From NCBI GenBank assembly GCA_048463395.1, contig DBFWPL010000023.1:1-64000 (forward strand): a stretch of DNA of 64,000 nucleotides, in the 5' to 3' direction. Of this stretch, positions 42,586-50,264 are shown one piece after another. The stretch's first letter is position 1. Each line of letters begins with the position of its first letter. The translations under genes were made by a program, and so were the position numbers. This DNA comes from JAGAJR01 sp048463395 (lineage in GTDB: Bacteria; Pseudomonadota; Alphaproteobacteria; RF32; CAG-239). The notes under the pieces were generated by a model. That model saw only the letters and a program-made list of their open reading frames with translations. It did not search any database and was not told where the DNA came from.

Positions 42586-43533
42586 TTATTTGAACGGCGT
42601 ATGACTTACTTTAATTTTGAAACCGAAAATATTAAAAACATACCGCTTATCCAAAGCTTTCTCAGAAGAAAACCAGAAACACATTTTTTGAAACAAAGTC
42701 AAACTTTTCCTCGGCAATTTATATCCCAATTTCCGATTATGACGAAGCTTTTCGTAATAGATATTCCATTCATCAAATTTTGGAGCCAAAAGAGTATCCC
42801 AAGGTTTTCCTTTGTTCGTCAAATGCAAAATACATGGTTTTTTCAAAATACGAGACAGCTCCTTGAGAGAACAGCCAAAATAAGAAGCTGTTTCATCCGG
42901 AGAAAACGTAAGATTACCATACATCAGATTATAATCAGGACTTACATATAAAACTTTTTCATTAAAAACAAAATTAAAAGCATCTTGGTCCATAAAACTC
43001 TTCCAAACTTCATGCTTTTTGTATTCCAAAAGCTTCTCCGGAATATTATCTTCCCTTAGTTTTTTTAAGTTAAGCAACATCATCCCTGAATTAAAATAAC
43101 TCTGATGCTTCATTTTGGCATGATGTCCATCCTTCTCCCCGGCCATATCTTTAACCACCGCGGCATAATTCTCCGATAAATCCGTCTGATACAATTCTTT
43201 CAAAGAGCGGTTTACCACCATATCAGAATCCATATATAAAATCTTATCAAAATCTTTGAAAACTTCTGCCAAATCAAACTTAAACAACGCCGCCTTGGAA
43301 ACATACAAATGCTTAACATTCAAAGACTGATACTTATCTGGCAGACTCATAAAGGAAATTTTGATATTCTTCGTGCTTAAACGGGAAAAAACGTCTTCAT
43401 CAACATCAATTCCCAAAACAAAAATCTCATACGGATTCTTTTTATCATTACAGATAATGGACTGAATCGCCGTTTGTGTCGGCATGATATACTTGGTATC
43501 GCAAATAAAAACTATCCTTACTATCTCAGGCAT
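42586..43533 (-). CDS. Glycosyltransferase family 8 protein
   Basis: The product of 315 residues is a GT-A fold transferase of family GT8. It has I-L-Y-M-D-S-D-M (D102-S-D104, the metal-binding DxD), Y-F-N-S-G-M-M-L-L-N and H-L-T-N-K-G-K-P-W, all typical of this family, as in LPS galactosyl- and glucosyltransferases. The C-terminus has F-N-I-F-G-F-K-I-K-V, a tag shared with neighbouring genes. It overlaps the GT4 gene by 8 nt. Confidence 0.93.
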   Translation of the reverse strand: MPEIVRIVFICDTKYIMPTQTAIQSIICNDKKNPYEIFVLGIDVDEDVFSRLSTKNIKISFMSLPDKYQSLNVKHLYVSKAALFKFDLAEVFKDFDKILYMDSDMVVNRSLKELYQTDLSENYAAVVKDMAGEKDGHHAKMKHQSYFNSGMMLLNLKKLREDNIPEKLLEYKKHEVWKSFMDQDAFNFVFNEKVLYVSPDYNLMYGNLTFSPDETASYFGCSLKELSRILKKPCILHLTNKGKPWDTLLAPKFDEWNIYYEKLRHNRKLGYKLPRKSLTLFQKMCFWFSSEKALDKRYVFNIFGFKIKVSHTPFK

Positions 43534-44806
43534 GATTCAATTCCTCTATAATTAAATCCGCAGTTTTCTTCCAAGAGAACTCTTTTGCCCGCAGCAAGCC
43601 CCTTTGGGCGGATTTTTTTCTAAAATTTTCATCCTCATACATTTGTTTCAAAGCGTTCAGAAAAGCTTCATCATCTCTTGGATTAAACATAATTCCGGCA
43701 TCGCCGATAACTTCCGGCATGGAAGAGGTTTCCGAACAAATAACCGGACACCCGCACTGCATGGCTTCTAAAACCGGCATTCCGAACCCCTCATATAAAC
43801 TTGGATAAATAAAAAACTCCGCCCCGCTGAATAACGGAGCTAGATCTTCATCATCAACATACCCCGCTCTTACGATAAATTTTTTATACTCCTCAAAATT
43901 TCCGATTTCATCTTCCAAAGACTTGATAAAGCTGTCCCAATGACCGCCACCCAACACTAAATATAAATTCTCAAGATTGTTTTCCCGAACAAAACGAATA
44001 AAGTTCTTAACGGCAAAAATCAGATTTTTCCGAGGTTCCAAGGTACATAAACTGAAAATATAGTTTACGCCTTCGGGAATATTATATTTCTTCCTTACGA
44101 AAGACTTGACCGCCTCATCCTGACAACAATAAAAATTATCCGACGCCGCCAGAGGCACAACATGAATATTATTTTTATCAATTTGCGGGAAAAGCCTCAC
44201 AAAATCATTTTTTGTACTTTGCGAATTGGCAAAATAAATATCTTTTTTATTTAAAGAATCCAACAAAGCCTGATACCAATATCCGCCTTTTTTCATTTCC
44301 GGATAAAAATCAGGAAATAAAACCGGTATCGCGTCATGCAGAAAAACAAACTTTTTAATATTCGGAAAAGAAGCTATTTCTTTAGGCACCGCCTCCATCG
44401 GAGAAAAATAAAAATCTACCGACTTTAAGAATTTCTCTTTCCGCCGATTGGATGATGATAAAAACTCTGCCAAAAGCAGTCTGAATTTAACATAAAGCTT
44501 TCTTCTCAACCCCAGTTTGTGCCTCTTACACTCCGATTTTTGAAACAGCCAATAAGCCTGAGCTAAATCCCTTTTGCTGAACATCGGAGCAATCTGGAGC
44601 TTCTCCCTCAGACATTCATCATTGCCAATAATGCCGTTCAGACACTCAACATTTCTCAGATTCGAATATAAATAAACATCAAATTTCCCGGAATTGACCA
44701 AACCCGCCAAAATATTATAAGAAGCAAAAAAAATACCGCTGCGGCCGGCATTTTTATAAACCGCATTGGCAATTACCGTCGCATCAAACAAAAGCTTTTT
44801 TTTCAT
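43526..44806 (-). CDS. Glycosyltransferase family 4 protein
   Basis: The product of 426 residues from ATG 44806 has a GT-B fold. The C-terminal half contains S-L-C-T-L-E-P-R-K-N-L (about 265), Y-P-S-L-Y-E-G-F-G-M-P-V-L-E-A-M-Q-C-G-C-P-V (E-x7-E motif) typical of GT4. An in-frame ATG at 44860 would add 18 residues, but that stretch lies in a hairpin (44815-44853), so I prefer the later start. It is the first gene of the glycan cluster, 88 nt after pth. Confidence 0.92.
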   Translation of the reverse strand: MKKKLLFDATVIANAVYKNAGRSGIFFASYNILAGLVNSGKFDVYLYSNLRNVECLNGIIGNDECLREKLQIAPMFSKRDLAQAYWLFQKSECKRHKLGLRRKLYVKFRLLLAEFLSSSNRRKEKFLKSVDFYFSPMEAVPKEIASFPNIKKFVFLHDAIPVLFPDFYPEMKKGGYWYQALLDSLNKKDIYFANSQSTKNDFVRLFPQIDKNNIHVVPLAASDNFYCCQDEAVKSFVRKKYNIPEGVNYIFSLCTLEPRKNLIFAVKNFIRFVRENNLENLYLVLGGGHWDSFIKSLEDEIGNFEEYKKFIVRAGYVDDEDLAPLFSGAEFFIYPSLYEGFGMPVLEAMQCGCPVICSETSSMPEVIGDAGIMFNPRDDEAFLNALKQMYEDENFRKKSAQRGLLRAKEFSWKKTADLIIEELNHA

Positions 44807-44814
44807 AATAAACC

Positions 44815-44853
44815 AAACCCGCAACTTGAACCATAAAAACAAGTTACGGGTTT
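44815..44853. terminator. Hairpin between pth and the GT4 gene
   Basis: A 14-bp stem with one mismatch (44815-44828 with 44840-44853) encloses an 11-nt loop. On the plus strand it is followed by TTTTT; on the minus strand it lies just before the GT4 start. It could end pth transcription partly or act as a leader element. Confidence 0.5.
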
Positions 44854-44894
44854 TTAGCATTTTGTCAATCTTTAATGCCGGTTAAAAATTAAAT

Positions 44895-45479
44895 CTATTT
44901 TTTAGGATTCGGTTTCAGCAGCATACCCAACTTATTGGAATATTCGGCAACCCCTTTTTTAATCAAAATTCCGATTGTTTTGACAACTGTTTCAATATTC
45001 TTATGCAGCGTTTCGGCATCTGTTTTTGAAAATCCGGAAAGCACATGATTAACCACCGCATCCCCGTTGCCTCGCGGAGAACCGACCCCTATCCGGATTC
45101 GGTTATAATTCGGCGTAATACAGGCATCAATGCTTTTAAGTCCATTGTGCCCGCCGGTACCGCCGCCCAACTTGGATTTTACCTGCTCGATAGATAAATC
45201 TATGTCATCATGAATCACGATAATATTTTGCGGCAGAATTTTATAAAAATTAGCAGCCTTTACCACGGAATTTCCCGATAAATTCATATATGTTTGCGGT
45301 TTTAATAAAAAAACTTTCTCGCCCTCAATGTTTCCTTCGCTGATAAGCCCGTCAAACTTTGATTTAAATGGCCCAAAACGATAATGTTCCGCAAGGGCAT
45401 CCACAGCCATAAATCCGGTATTATGACGGGTATTGGCATATTCCGCACCGGGATTTCCCAACCCGACAATTAAAAACAT
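44895..45479 (-). CDS. pth: Peptidyl-tRNA hydrolase
   Basis: Pth releases peptides from peptidyl-tRNA that dropped off ribosomes. The product of 194 residues has V-G-L-G-N-P-G-A-E-Y (about 4-13), N-T-R-H-N-T-G (catalytic His), K-P-Q-T-Y-M-N-L-S-G and H-D-D-I-D-L. I chose ATG 45479 with GGAG 6 nt upstream; a GTG at 45491 falls in that site. It follows rplY, as is normal in Alphaproteobacteria. Confidence 0.97.
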   Translation of the reverse strand: MFLIVGLGNPGAEYANTRHNTGFMAVDALAEHYRFGPFKSKFDGLISEGNIEGEKVFLLKPQTYMNLSGNSVVKAANFYKILPQNIIVIHDDIDLSIEQVKSKLGGGTGGHNGLKSIDACITPNYNRIRIGVGSPRGNGDAVVNHVLSGFSKTDAETLHKNIETVVKTIGILIKKGVAEYSNKLGMLLKPNPKK

Positions 45480-45494
45480 TTTGCTCTCCACTCA

Positions 45495-45541
45495 TAAAAA
45501 AGCCGCCAAACAAGTACCGAAGCACCCATAAAAGCGGCTTG
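45495..45541 (-). terminator. Terminator after rplY
   Basis: AAGCCGC (45500-45506) pairs with GCGGCTT (45534-45540); on the minus strand the stem is followed by a run of six U. The loop is long and may fold itself. It lies between rplY and pth, so read-through to pth is likely partial. Confidence 0.7.
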
Positions 45542-45568
45542 TTCTTAATCCGTAAACGGATACACCGA

Positions 45569-45859
45569 TTATCTTCTTAAGAAGTCAACATGCAAAGGTT
45601 TGTCAGATACTGGGTGAAATTGAACATCCTGGCAAACAACTTTATGTTTTTTACCGTCGACATTAACTTCAATATCAGCATCATAGAAGCCATACATATC
45701 CAAAGCTTTTTCCAATTGAACCGGATCAAGGCTGATTAAAAGGGCTTCTTTGTTCCCGCCGTAAATAACTGCCGGAATACGGCCTTCACGACGACACGCA
45801 CGAGCTGCCCCCTTACCTGCTTTCTCACGCAACTTTGCATCAAAAGTAATATCTGTCAT
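45569..45859 (-). CDS. rplY: 50S ribosomal protein L25, short form
   Basis: The product of 96 residues corresponds to the L25 domain that binds 5S rRNA: K-G-A-A-R-A-C-R-R-E-G-R-I-P-A-V-I-Y-G (17-35) and closing F-H-P-V-S-D-K-P-L-H-V-D-F. Most Alphaproteobacteria carry the longer CTC type (about 200 residues) with an added C-terminal domain; that domain is missing here. A structured leader lies upstream. Confidence 0.95.
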   Translation of the reverse strand: MTDITFDAKLREKAGKGAARACRREGRIPAVIYGGNKEALLISLDPVQLEKALDMYGFYDADIEVNVDGKKHKVVCQDVQFHPVSDKPLHVDFLRR

Positions 45860-46173
45860 TTTTTATTCCTTATTATTTGTCATTTTACCCTTGCCGGCCT
45901 CCAGGGGTGCCGGCAAGTTCTTTGTTATTACACCTTTATTTTAAATCTTTCAAGTAGTTTTTCACAAACAGAAAGAGGCTGCTTTTTAAGAAACAACCCC
46001 TTCCTCTGTCCTCAAGACAGTCCGCAGAATTAAATAACTTCTCAGGATTATTCAATTTTGCTAATATAAGTTATATTAGAGTTTCCGTAAAAACTCTACT
46101 AAAAAATGCAATTAAATAAAAGAAAAGGTATTGTTTTTCTTAAACAACACCTCTCCTTATCCACATTCAAAGA
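45860..46173. other. Gap of 314 nt with structured elements, no gene seen
   Basis: Read as the rplY leader, it holds a hairpin of CTTGCCGGC (45890-45898) with GCCGGCAAG (45909-45917), ending 30 nt before the ATG. Further up are AGAGTTT/AAACTCT at about 46079-46098 and the terminator of the next gene at 46121-46154. I see no convincing reading frame, tRNA or known riboswitch. The rest is AT-rich and may hold the rplY promoter. Confidence 0.5.
46121..46154 (-). terminator. Terminator of the small membrane protein gene
   Basis: AGGTATTGTTT (46128-46138) pairs with AAACAACACCT (46144-46154) with one mismatch (a G-U pair in minus-strand RNA) and a 5-nt loop; the minus strand continues with a U-rich run (46121-46127). 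Confidence 0.8.
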
Positions 46174-46446
46174 TTAAACCAGCTCCAGAATATAGGTTTC
46201 CTTAAAATCAAGTATTTGAACTTCGACTTTATCTCCTTGCTTTAGAACATCTTCCGAAACGTCCAATATTCCGCAGAGCCAGACACCATCCCGAAAAAAC
46301 TCACAGTACCAATGACCGTTTTCATAACGAGTAATCTCTCCGAGATATACTTTTTTTGATTCTTGCAACGGTTCTTCCTTCTGGAAATGGTTGTCCAGCC
46401 ATTGAACAGCCCAAAGTCCCAGAATCAAAACCAACAGCAGACACAT
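46174..46446 (-). CDS. Small membrane-anchored protein of unknown function
   Basis: The product of 90 residues has one N-terminal membrane segment (about residues 2-17, L-L-L-V-L-I-L-G-L-W-A-V) and a small beta-rich C-terminal domain (K-V-Y-L-G-E-I-T-R-Y-E-N-G-H-W-Y, then G-D-K-V-E-V-Q-I-L), reminiscent of an OB or SH3-like barrel as in NfeD C-termini. I chose ATG 46446, which has AAAAGGA 6 nt upstream; an ATG at 46467 lacks such a site. Family unknown. Confidence 0.7.
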   Translation of the reverse strand: MCLLLVLILGLWAVQWLDNHFQKEEPLQESKKVYLGEITRYENGHWYCEFFRDGVWLCGILDVSEDVLKQGDKVEVQILDFKETYILELV

Positions 46447-46609
46447 CCACAGTCCTTTTTCTGTCATGTTTTATGTTTTTTATTTAATATATACAGAAAC
46501 TTAAAATATCTGTTCTAAATGTAGATAAAATCTCTTTTTTTGTCAAATATAATAACAGAAACCGCCGAATAAAAATCCGGCGGCTCCTCCATAAAACAAG
46601 CAATCGCTG

Positions 46610-48733
46610 CTATTTATTTTCCAGATCTTCTCCGGTTTCCTGATTAACTCTCTTGGCAGAAAGTTTAATCTTGCCGCGATTATCCTGACCGATACATTTA
46701 ACCCACATTGTATCGCCTTCTTTATAAAAATCGGAAACAGAGGCAATACGTTCATTCTTCACTTCGGAAATATGAACCAATCCCTCAGTCGTTCCCAAGA
46801 AACGGACAAATGCACCAAAATCCATAATTTTCGTAATCACACCTTTATAGATTTTGCCTTCTTCCGGTTCGGCCACAATACCCATAATCCATTCCAAAGC
46901 GGCATCTCCGTCTTCTTTTTTGATAGAGGCGATTTTAATAATACCGTCATCGGAAATATCAATTTTGGTCTTGGTTGTTTCGGTAATTTCACGAATAACT
47001 TTACCACCGGAACCGATAACTTCACGAATTTTATCTGTAGGAATTTTCAAAGTAACGATTCGCGGAGCCTTATCTGAAACATGAGCTCTTGGTTCGGCAA
47101 TGGCTTTGGCCATTTCGCCCAAGATATGAATACGACCTTCATGAGCCTGAGCCAAAGCGGTTTTCATAATCTCTTTTGTGATAGAAGTGATTTTAATATC
47201 CATCTGCAAAGCTGTAACACCGTCTTTTGTTCCGGCAACCTTAAAGTCCATATCGCCAAGGTGGTCTTCATCTCCCAAAATGTCCGTCAAAACGGCAACC
47301 CGTCCGTCATCTTCTTTAATCAACCCCATGGCAATACCTGCAACAGGTTTAACCATCGGCACACCGGCAGCCATCAAAGATAAAGTTGTACCGCAAACCG
47401 TGGCCATAGAAGAAGAACCGTTAGATTCCATAATCTCGGAAACGACACGAATAGTATAAGGGAACTTGTCTTTATCTTTCGGCATCATCGGATGAATAGC
47501 TCTCCAAGCTAATTTTCCGTGACCGATTTCACGACGTCCCGGACTTCCGATACGTCCGCATTCCCCGACAGAGAACGGAGGGAAGTTATAATTCAGCATA
47601 AAGTCCTCTTTATACTCGTCCATAAGCCCATCAACAATCTGAGCATCCTCACCGGTACCCAAAGTCGTTACCACCATAGCCTGTGTTTCGCCGCGGGTAA
47701 ACAAAGCAGAACCATGCACACAAGGCAAAATGTCAACTTCACATTGAATAGGACGAACCGTTTTGGTATCACGGCCGTCAATACGATGACCTGTTGTCAG
47801 AACTTTTTCACGAACAACTTTGTGCATCAGCTTTTCAATAACATCGCCGATATAACGTGTTTCCAACTCATTTTCCGGATCAATGGAGGCCTTGACTTCT
47901 TCGGAAGCCTGACCGACCAAAGTACCGCGTTTCAGCTTGTCGGTTTCTTTGAAAGCTTCTTCATATTTACCGATAAAGGCTTTTTCAATACGATTATATA
48001 ACTCATCAAATTCCTTCGGAAACTCAGGAGCGTCCCATTTTTCCTTACCGGCTTCGGCAGCCAGCTCTTCAATCATTTTGATAACCGGCTGAAAATTGTC
48101 AAAACCAAACATAACAGCGTTTAACATGGTTTCTTCAGACAATTCCTGAGCCTCGGATTCAACCATCAAAACACCTTCTTTGGTACCGGCAACCGCCAAT
48201 TCCAACTGAGTATCCTTCATCTGATCCAAAGTCGGATTCAAAATAAATTCTCCGTCCTTATAACCGACTTTTGCGGCACCGATAGGACCGAGGAACGGAA
48301 TACCGGAAACAGCCAAAGCGGCAGAAGCGGCAATCATGGAAACAATATCAGAATCCGTCTTCTGGTCATGAGACAAAACCGTACAAATAATTTGAACTTC
48401 ATTTTTGAAAGCATCCGGAAACAATGGTCTGATAGGACGGTCAATCAAACGGGAGATTAAGACTTCGCGTTCGGAAGGCTTACCCTCTCTTTTCATAAAA
48501 CCGCCCGGAACCTTACCGGTTGCATAATATTTTTCTTGGTAATTAACTGTCAAAGGAAAGAAATCTTGATCTGCCTTTACCTCTTTTGCTGCACAAACCG
48601 TTGCAATTACCTCTGTTTCGCCATATTTAGCAATAACTGCACCCGTTGCCTGTCTTGCTATCTTACCTGTTTCTAAAACTAACTTGCGTCCTCCCCAATC
48701 CATCTCTTTACGGGACACTTTAAAATCGATCAT
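46610..48733 (-). CDS. pnp: Polyribonucleotide nucleotidyltransferase (PNPase)
   Basis: PNPase degrades RNA 3' to 5' using phosphate. The product of 707 residues has two RNase PH domains (first R-P-I-R-P-L-F-P; second with F-M-L-N-Y-N-F-P-P-F-S and S-D-I-L-G-D-E-D-H-L-G-D-M-D-F-K-V-A-G), a KH domain (I-G-S-G-G-K-V-I-R-E-I) and an S1 domain (G-V-I-T-K-I-M-D-F-G-A-F-V). The ATG at 48733 follows AAAGGA; an in-frame ATG at 48847 falls in the leader hairpins and would add 38 unrelated residues. It follows rpsO, with a 216-nt structured leader. Confidence 0.98.
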   Translation of the reverse strand: MIDFKVSRKEMDWGGRKLVLETGKIARQATGAVIAKYGETEVIATVCAAKEVKADQDFFPLTVNYQEKYYATGKVPGGFMKREGKPSEREVLISRLIDRPIRPLFPDAFKNEVQIICTVLSHDQKTDSDIVSMIAASAALAVSGIPFLGPIGAAKVGYKDGEFILNPTLDQMKDTQLELAVAGTKEGVLMVESEAQELSEETMLNAVMFGFDNFQPVIKMIEELAAEAGKEKWDAPEFPKEFDELYNRIEKAFIGKYEEAFKETDKLKRGTLVGQASEEVKASIDPENELETRYIGDVIEKLMHKVVREKVLTTGHRIDGRDTKTVRPIQCEVDILPCVHGSALFTRGETQAMVVTTLGTGEDAQIVDGLMDEYKEDFMLNYNFPPFSVGECGRIGSPGRREIGHGKLAWRAIHPMMPKDKDKFPYTIRVVSEIMESNGSSSMATVCGTTLSLMAAGVPMVKPVAGIAMGLIKEDDGRVAVLTDILGDEDHLGDMDFKVAGTKDGVTALQMDIKITSITKEIMKTALAQAHEGRIHILGEMAKAIAEPRAHVSDKAPRIVTLKIPTDKIREVIGSGGKVIREITETTKTKIDISDDGIIKIASIKKEDGDAALEWIMGIVAEPEEGKIYKGVITKIMDFGAFVRFLGTTEGLVHISEVKNERIASVSDFYKEGDTMWVKCIGQDNRGKIKLSAKRVNQETGEDLENK

Positions 48734-48765
48734 ATTTTTTCCTTTCCTATTTCCTACAATCAACA

Positions 48766-48852
48766 CCCAAGCCCCATTGCTCGGGATTTCCTCACCCGAA
48801 TATAATACTCGGGATTTAAAAGTTGAGGTGAAGCCCCATTGCTCCACCTCAA
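48766..48852 (-). ncRNA. pnp leader with twin apical hairpins
   Basis: In the minus-strand RNA the 14-mer GAGCAAUGGGGCUU occurs twice (48831-48844 and 48769-48782). Each copy forms a hairpin with hexaloop AAUGGG and is extended by different outer pairs: eight pairs UUGAGGUG/CACCUCAA for one, three C-G pairs for the other. A third possible hairpin lies between (48795-48813), and a CUCGGGAUUU-type 10-nt direct repeat allows alternative pairing. In E. coli the pnp leader is cut by RNase III and PNPase autoregulates; a similar role is likely here but the motif itself is unfamiliar to me. Confidence 0.6.
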
Positions 48853-48949
48853 TTTAACACGCTGCAACCTCAGACAGCCATAACGACATTATGCAAAACA
48901 ACCTGCACAAAAAAATCTGTTATTTTCTTGTCTGAATATTGCATAAATA

Positions 48950-49219
48950 TTATTTTCTCAGTTCCAATTTCTTGATGATATCCTGATAGCGAGCTTCACT
49001 CTTAGATTTCAAGTGATCCAACAAGTGGCGGCGTTTAGAAACCATTTTCATCAAACCGAGACGAGAGTGCAAATCTTTCTTATGAACATTAAAATGTTCG
49101 ATGAGAGAATTAATTCTTGCTGTCCAGATAGCAATTTGAACTTCCGGAGAACCTGTATCACCCTCTTTTAAACCATACAATTTAACTAATTCTTGTTTTT
49201 TTTCATTTGTAATCGACAT
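48950..49219 (-). CDS. rpsO: 30S ribosomal protein S15
   Basis: The product of 89 residues has the S15 motifs G-D-T-G-S-P-E-V-Q-I-A and L-I-E-H-F-N-V-H-K-K-D-L-H-S-R-L-G-L, and the closing S-K-R-R-H-L-L-D-H-L. It binds 16S rRNA early in 30S assembly. It lies between truB and pnp in the usual order. Confidence 0.98.
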   Translation of the reverse strand: MSITNEKKQELVKLYGLKEGDTGSPEVQIAIWTARINSLIEHFNVHKKDLHSRLGLMKMVSKRRHLLDHLKSKSEARYQDIIKKLELRK

Positions 49220-49236
49220 CTATATTTTCCTTATAT

Positions 49237-50148
49237 TTAAAGATTAAACACGCGAACCGGAGCAATTTTCCGCTCTTCGATTCGCACAATTGCCGTCAAA
49301 CTCCCGTTACACATTGCAACCGCTTGTTTACCAACCAATCTTTCCACATCATACGCTTTGGGAGAAACAGATTGCCCAAGCCTAAGCTTGCCGGCATCAA
49401 CTTCCGAAACAGCAATAACCGCGATGCCGCGCAGAGATGTTTCTATCGGAAGAAGAAACTTTTTTGCTTCGTCAACATACACTATCTTTTTCAAAGTTTC
49501 CACTAAAATCTTATCTTCAAGACCGAAATTACCGCATTTTGTTCGTCTCAATTCTTGCAAATAACCTTTTGTTCCTAAAAATTCCGCCAAATTCCGCCCC
49601 AAAGTACGCACATACGTTCCCTTTGAGCAAACCACTTTAAATTTTGCCTGCTGATTCGGAAGCTCCGCCAACAATTCCAGCTCATAAATCTCCACATTAC
49701 GAGACGGCATATCAACATCTTTGCCTTCCCTTGCCAATTTATAAGCCCTTTGCCCGTTAATCTTAATTGCCGAGTATACCGGAGGAACCTGTTCTATCGG
49801 CCCTATAAAATGCGGAAGAGCTTTTAAAATCTCCTCTTTTTCCGGAATTTTATCCGAACGGGCGACAATTTCTCCTTCGCTGTCATCCGTATTGGTGGAG
49901 GCTCCCCATTGAATGACAAACTCATATTCCTTATCCCCGTCCGTAACAAAAGGAATAAGCTTGGTCGCCTCTCCGAAAGCAATCGGCAACACACCGGTAG
50001 CAAAAGGATCCAACGTCCCCGTATGCCCGTTTTTCTTTGCATTAAAAATTCTTCTGGTTAATGTAACAACATCCGTCGAACCCATATCTCTGGGCTTGTC
50101 CACAATCAGCCAGCCGTTAACCTCTTCCCCTTTTTTATGTCTGCTCAT
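49237..50148 (-). CDS. truB: tRNA pseudouridine(55) synthase TruB
   Basis: The product of 303 residues has G-W-L-I-V-D-K-P (12-19), G-H-T-G-T-L-D47-P-F-A-T-G-V-L-P with catalytic Asp47, and K-G-T-Y-V-R-T-L-G-R-N-L-A. The C-terminus has a TruB-type PUA-like tail. It makes pseudouridine 55 in the T-loop. A good promoter lies just upstream, so truB-rpsO-pnp may be transcribed apart from infB-rbfA. Confidence 0.97.
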   Translation of the reverse strand: MSRHKKGEEVNGWLIVDKPRDMGSTDVVTLTRRIFNAKKNGHTGTLDPFATGVLPIAFGEATKLIPFVTDGDKEYEFVIQWGASTNTDDSEGEIVARSDKIPEKEEILKALPHFIGPIEQVPPVYSAIKINGQRAYKLAREGKDVDMPSRNVEIYELELLAELPNQQAKFKVVCSKGTYVRTLGRNLAEFLGTKGYLQELRRTKCGNFGLEDKILVETLKKIVYVDEAKKFLLPIETSLRGIAVIAVSEVDAGKLRLGQSVSPKAYDVERLVGKQAVAMCNGSLTAIVRIEERKIAPVRVFNL

Positions 50149-50180
50149 CCGCCAATCTCATCTTGATTAATTGTCTGTCC

Positions 50181-50209
50181 TTTGTATGCGAAAAAACAAA
50201 CCTTGTCAA
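50181..50209 (-). promoter_or_regulatory. Sigma70-type promoter of truB-rpsO-pnp
   Basis: On the minus strand a perfect TTGACA (50204-50209) is followed by a 17-nt spacer and TACAAA (50181-50186, four of six). It lies between the terminator at 50214-50245 and the truB start. Confidence 0.7.
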
Positions 50210-50213
50210 AAAC

Positions 50214-50245
50214 AAAAAGAGTGCCCTTTTCAAGGCACTCTTTTT
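50214..50245. terminator. Terminator between the inserted genes and truB
   Basis: GAGTGCC (50219-50225) pairs with GGCACTC (50234-50240), with flanking A and T runs that extend the stem to 12 pairs. On the minus strand it lies 20 nt after the 343-residue gene. Confidence 0.9.
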
Positions 50246-50264
50246 CAAAGAATCAAAGAACAAA

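Noticed and set aside
44807..44860. Longer N-terminus of the GT4 protein
   Set aside because: The extra 18 codons fall in a hairpin and the usual family start is at the later ATG.
48734..48847. Longer N-terminus of PNPase (38 extra residues)
   Set aside because: The stretch is in the leader hairpins and unlike any PNPase start; ATG 48733 with AAAGGA gives the normal protein.
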